Below, piece by piece: positions 6,892 through 9,021 of a stretch of DNA of 9,021 bases; the stretch's first letter is position 1, and every line of letters starts with the position of its first letter. Position numbers and translations under genes: made by a program. The DNA comes from Alphaproteobacteria bacterium. Its GTDB lineage: Bacteria; Pseudomonadota; Alphaproteobacteria; Rhizobiales; Aestuariivirgaceae. The stretch spans positions 1-9,021 of the forward strand of contig JAPLOT010000330.1 of assembly GCA_026400595.1 (NCBI GenBank), in the 5' to 3' direction. Under the pieces are notes generated by a model, which searched no databases, was not told where the DNA came from, and saw only the letters and a program-made list of their open reading frames with translations.

Positions 6892-8381
6892 GCCTCACCC
6901 GTTCCATAGCGGCGTTCACCCCTGCGGCCAGGATGAATCTCCGTCGCCGCGTCCGGCACGGTCACGAGGAAACTGGTGCCGTCGCTGCCGGTGCGCTGGA
7001 GGCGCAACTCGCCGCCATGAGCGCGGATCAGTTCCATGGAGATGGCCAGTCCCAGTCCCGTGCCGCCGGCCCGCGCGGCGCTCTGGAAGGCCTCGAAGAG
7101 TTTCGGCCGGATCCGCTCGGGAATGCCGGGGCCATTGTCGGTGATCTCGATGCAGGCCACCGATCCCTGCCGCCATGACCGGATGATGATGCGCCCTTCC
7201 TCCGGCGGCGTCATTTGTTCCTGGTTGCTCTCGATGGCCTGGATGGCGTTGCGCATGATGTTGGTGAGAACGCGGGAGAGCTGTTCACGGTCGGCGTCGA
7301 CAAGGATTCCCGCCGGCACATGATTGTACAGCACGATGCGGCTGGACGCCTGGACAACGGCGGCATCGATGACTTCGTCGGCAAGGTCGCGCAGCATCAG
7401 CTTCTCGCGCAGGGGCGGCCGCTCCTGCGCCCGGCCGAACTTCAAGGTCTGACTCAGGAAGTCGATGGCACGATCAAGATTGGCGATGAGCTTCGGGACG
7501 AAGCGCTGCACCGTCGGATCCGGCAGTGTCGATAGCCGGTCGGAAATGAGATGCGCGGAGGACAGCATGTTGCGCAGGTCATGGTTCACCTTTGAGGCCG
7601 CCAGGCCCAGCGCGGCAAGGCGGCTCTTCTGCTGGAGCATCGACGAGAGCTCCGACTGCATTGCATTGAGCTCCTGCTCGGCAAGCCCGATCTCGTCGCG
7701 CCGTCCGCTCGGCACGATGATGCGCGACAGGTCTTCGGGATCGCTGCGAAAGGCCATCATGTTGCGGGTCAGCCGCTGCATCGGCCGCACCAGCACCACG
7801 TTGAGCGCCGCGAAGACGAGGCCGGCGACGATCAGCGACAGCACCACCGAGAGGACGAGGATGTTGAAGCCATAGCGCAGCATGGCCTCCTGCAGCGGCT
7901 CTTCCTTGAGGGCGATCTCGATCAGTTCGCCCGACATGTTGGGCGGGCGGTCGACGACGCCGATGACCCGCGTCCCGGAACCGAACATGGCGCCGAACGC
8001 ATCGGCGATCGCCGTGGCCCACGGAACCGCGCGGAGATCATAGCTTGCATCGATCATGTGATCCCCCTCGCTGCGCAGGATCAGGCGTCGCTTGCCCTCC
8101 TTGGTCAGCGACACCACCAGAACGCCCGCCCCCGATAGAATCTCGCTGCGCAGATCGCTCGACAGGATGCGGTCCGGCGCCGCCTCGACCGCCAGAGCGG
8201 CAATCTCGGCCTGCGCGACCCGGCCCTTGAGCCACTGGATGCGGAAATTTGCAATCGATGGCAGGAAGATCAGCACTTCCCCCAGCATGACGAAAACAAT
8301 GGTCAGGGCCAGAACCTTGCCGGACAGTCCCCGCAAAGGGCCCGGTGCTTCAGTCCTGGGTTCGGCAGCCGTGTCACTCAT
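6888..8381 (-). CDS. Orphan membrane sensor histidine kinase
   Basis: A 497-residue inner-membrane kinase. Membrane segments lie at about 22-42 and 172-198, enclosing a roughly 130-residue periplasmic region with no motif I recognise. A HAMP linker follows (about 198-250), then a coiled segment and an H-box KVNHDLRNML with His267, more like the NtrB-type HDLRN than a classical HELRTP. The ATPase core has the N-box VLTNIMRNAIQAIE (371-384), G1 DNGPGIP (415-421) and G2 GTGLGLAIS (440-448). No response regulator adjoins it in the window. The start is taken at 8381. An upstream in-frame ATG at 8417 overlaps the preceding stop (ATGA), but the 12 extra codons (AAA, ACA, CTA, ATT and others) do not look coding. 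Neither start has a good Shine-Dalgarno sequence. It overlaps the P1 hydrolase downstream. Confidence 0.93.
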   Translation of the reverse strand: MSDTAAEPRTEAPGPLRGLSGKVLALTIVFVMLGEVLIFLPSIANFRIQWLKGRVAQAEIAALAVEAAPDRILSSDLRSEILSGAGVLVVSLTKEGKRRLILRSEGDHMIDASYDLRAVPWATAIADAFGAMFGSGTRVIGVVDRPPNMSGELIEIALKEEPLQEAMLRYGFNILVLSVVLSLIVAGLVFAALNVVLVRPMQRLTRNMMAFRSDPEDLSRIIVPSGRRDEIGLAEQELNAMQSELSSMLQQKSRLAALGLAASKVNHDLRNMLSSAHLISDRLSTLPDPTVQRFVPKLIANLDRAIDFLSQTLKFGRAQERPPLREKLMLRDLADEVIDAAVVQASSRIVLYNHVPAGILVDADREQLSRVLTNIMRNAIQAIESNQEQMTPPEEGRIIIRSWRQGSVACIEITDNGPGIPERIRPKLFEAFQSAARAGGTGLGLAISMELIRAHGGELRLQRTGSDGTSFLVTVPDAATEIHPGRRGERRYGTGEA

Positions 8382-8413
8382 CGTAATGCAGTATAGCCCT
8401 GTTTTACCCCGCT

Positions 8414-9021
8414 TCATCCCCCGGCTGCAGTCTTCCTGAATCGCCGGAGCAGAACGGGAATGAGAGCCACCAGACCCATGACGGCGAAGGCCAGCAACAA
8501 TTCGCGCGTCACCAGGGCGGAGGAGTCGAAAGACAGACTGCAATTGGCCGTGCCCTTGGCTGCCACGCACGCGTCATGGGCCTGGCGCTGCGCCGCGAGC
8601 ACACTGCCAAGGCCTGTCCCCAGATAGGCAAAGGCGACCGCGCCGGGAATGATGCCAAGCACCGTGGCCGCCACGAAGGTCGCCAGCCTCACATTGCAGA
8701 GGCCGGCCACCGCATTGACAACGAAAAAGGGGAATGCGGGCAGCAGCCGGAGAAACAGGAGGTAATTGAAGGCGTCATCGGCAAAGCCGCGCGACAGCTT
8801 CTGGACCATGGGCCCGGCCCGTTCCGCAAGTACCGCACCGAAGGATGTCCTCACCGCCGCAAAGACGACGATGGCGCCGAGGGTCGCGGCGACCACGGTG
8901 ACCGGAGCGCTCAGCATCCAGCCGAACAGAAAGCCCCCGGTGATGCTCATGACCGCCGCACCGGGCAGCGACAGGGCCACAACCGCGACATAGACCGCCA
9001 TGTAGATCAGCACCGAAAGCA
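8414..9021 (-). CDS. TVP38/TMEM64 (DedA-like) membrane protein, N-terminus outside window
   Basis: A polytopic inner-membrane protein of the SNARE-associated/VTT family, thought to act in lipid handling or membrane homeostasis. About 202 residues are visible and the frame stays open to the right edge. A GTG at 9013 is therefore probably internal, and one N-terminal membrane helix is likely missing. Family hallmarks are LPGAAVMSITGGFLFG near the visible start and RLLPAFPFFVVNAVAG, followed by GIIPGAVAFAYLGTGLG. Membrane segments lie near visible residues 3-25, 35-55, 85-110, 120-145 and 178-193 (rough estimates). Between the last two is a short loop with two cysteines (HDACVAAKGTANCSLSF), possibly forming a disulfide if periplasmic. 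The gene ends 32 bases before the orphan kinase and is probably in the same operon. Confidence 0.9.
   Translation of the reverse strand, partial: LSVLIYMAVYVAVVALSLPGAAVMSITGGFLFGWMLSAPVTVVAATLGAIVVFAAVRTSFGAVLAERAGPMVQKLSRGFADDAFNYLLFLRLLPAFPFFVVNAVAGLCNVRLATFVAATVLGIIPGAVAFAYLGTGLGSVLAAQRQAHDACVAAKGTANCSLSFDSSALVTRELLLAFAVMGLVALIPVLLRRFRKTAAGG

Noticed and set aside
8382..8570. Extended N-terminus of the orphan kinase up to an ATG at 8570
   Set aside because: It would overlap the TVP38-like gene by over 150 bases, and the extra sequence looks like out-of-frame TVP38 coding DNA.
9011..9013. GTG at 9013 as the true start of the TVP38-like protein
   Set aside because: The frame stays open to the window edge and the protein would lack the N-terminal helix usual in this family, so the gene is treated as partial.

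Overview
The window is GC-rich chromosomal DNA, and every gene I can support lies on the minus strand, so transcription runs from the right edge to the left. The order of infC, rpmI, rplT, pheS and pheT, the alphaproteobacterial look of IF-3 and the sensor kinases, and the codon use point to an alphaproteobacterium, probably of the Rhizobiales/Hyphomicrobiales type. That placement is inference from sequence character; no search was run.

In transcription order, the right end (9021 to 5863) holds a TVP38/TMEM64 membrane protein cut by the window edge, an orphan membrane histidine kinase, and a P1-family (DmpA/NylC-like) self-processing hydrolase that overlaps the kinase by ATGA. A promoter-like sequence on the hydrolase stop codon leads into infC (5790 to 5212). 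infC has unusually ambiguous start signals and is closed by a GC-rich hairpin at 5182-5199. Next comes a tightly overlapping three-gene cassette (5106 to 2631): an exported PepSY-like protein with a long Asp/Ser/Gly-rich linker, an OmpR/PhoP-type response regulator, and a PhoQ-like histidine kinase. The cassette sits between infC and rpmI, genes that are adjacent in many bacteria. The left end (2525 to 1) is the translation block rpmI, rplT, pheS, pheT, with pheT cut by the left edge.

The least ordinary non-coding feature is the rpmI leader (2524-2618). A perfect 10-nt complement to the rpmI start region sits in the loop of an upstream GC hairpin. This could fold into a pseudoknot reminiscent of the L20 autoregulatory operator known from E. 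coli. A second hairpin (1882-1923) between rplT and pheS could separate L35/L20 from PheRS expression, and a tiny overlapping ORF ends on the pheS start codon.

Functionally this is a housekeeping translation locus (initiation factor, two large-subunit proteins, PheRS) into which an envelope-sensing two-component cassette is embedded, preceded by an envelope-related gene group. No mobile elements, CRISPR arrays, tRNAs or rRNAs were seen, and no gap between genes exceeds about 110 bases. I found no clear new biological system. The best leads are the rpmI leader, the PepSY/two-component cassette and the infC start.
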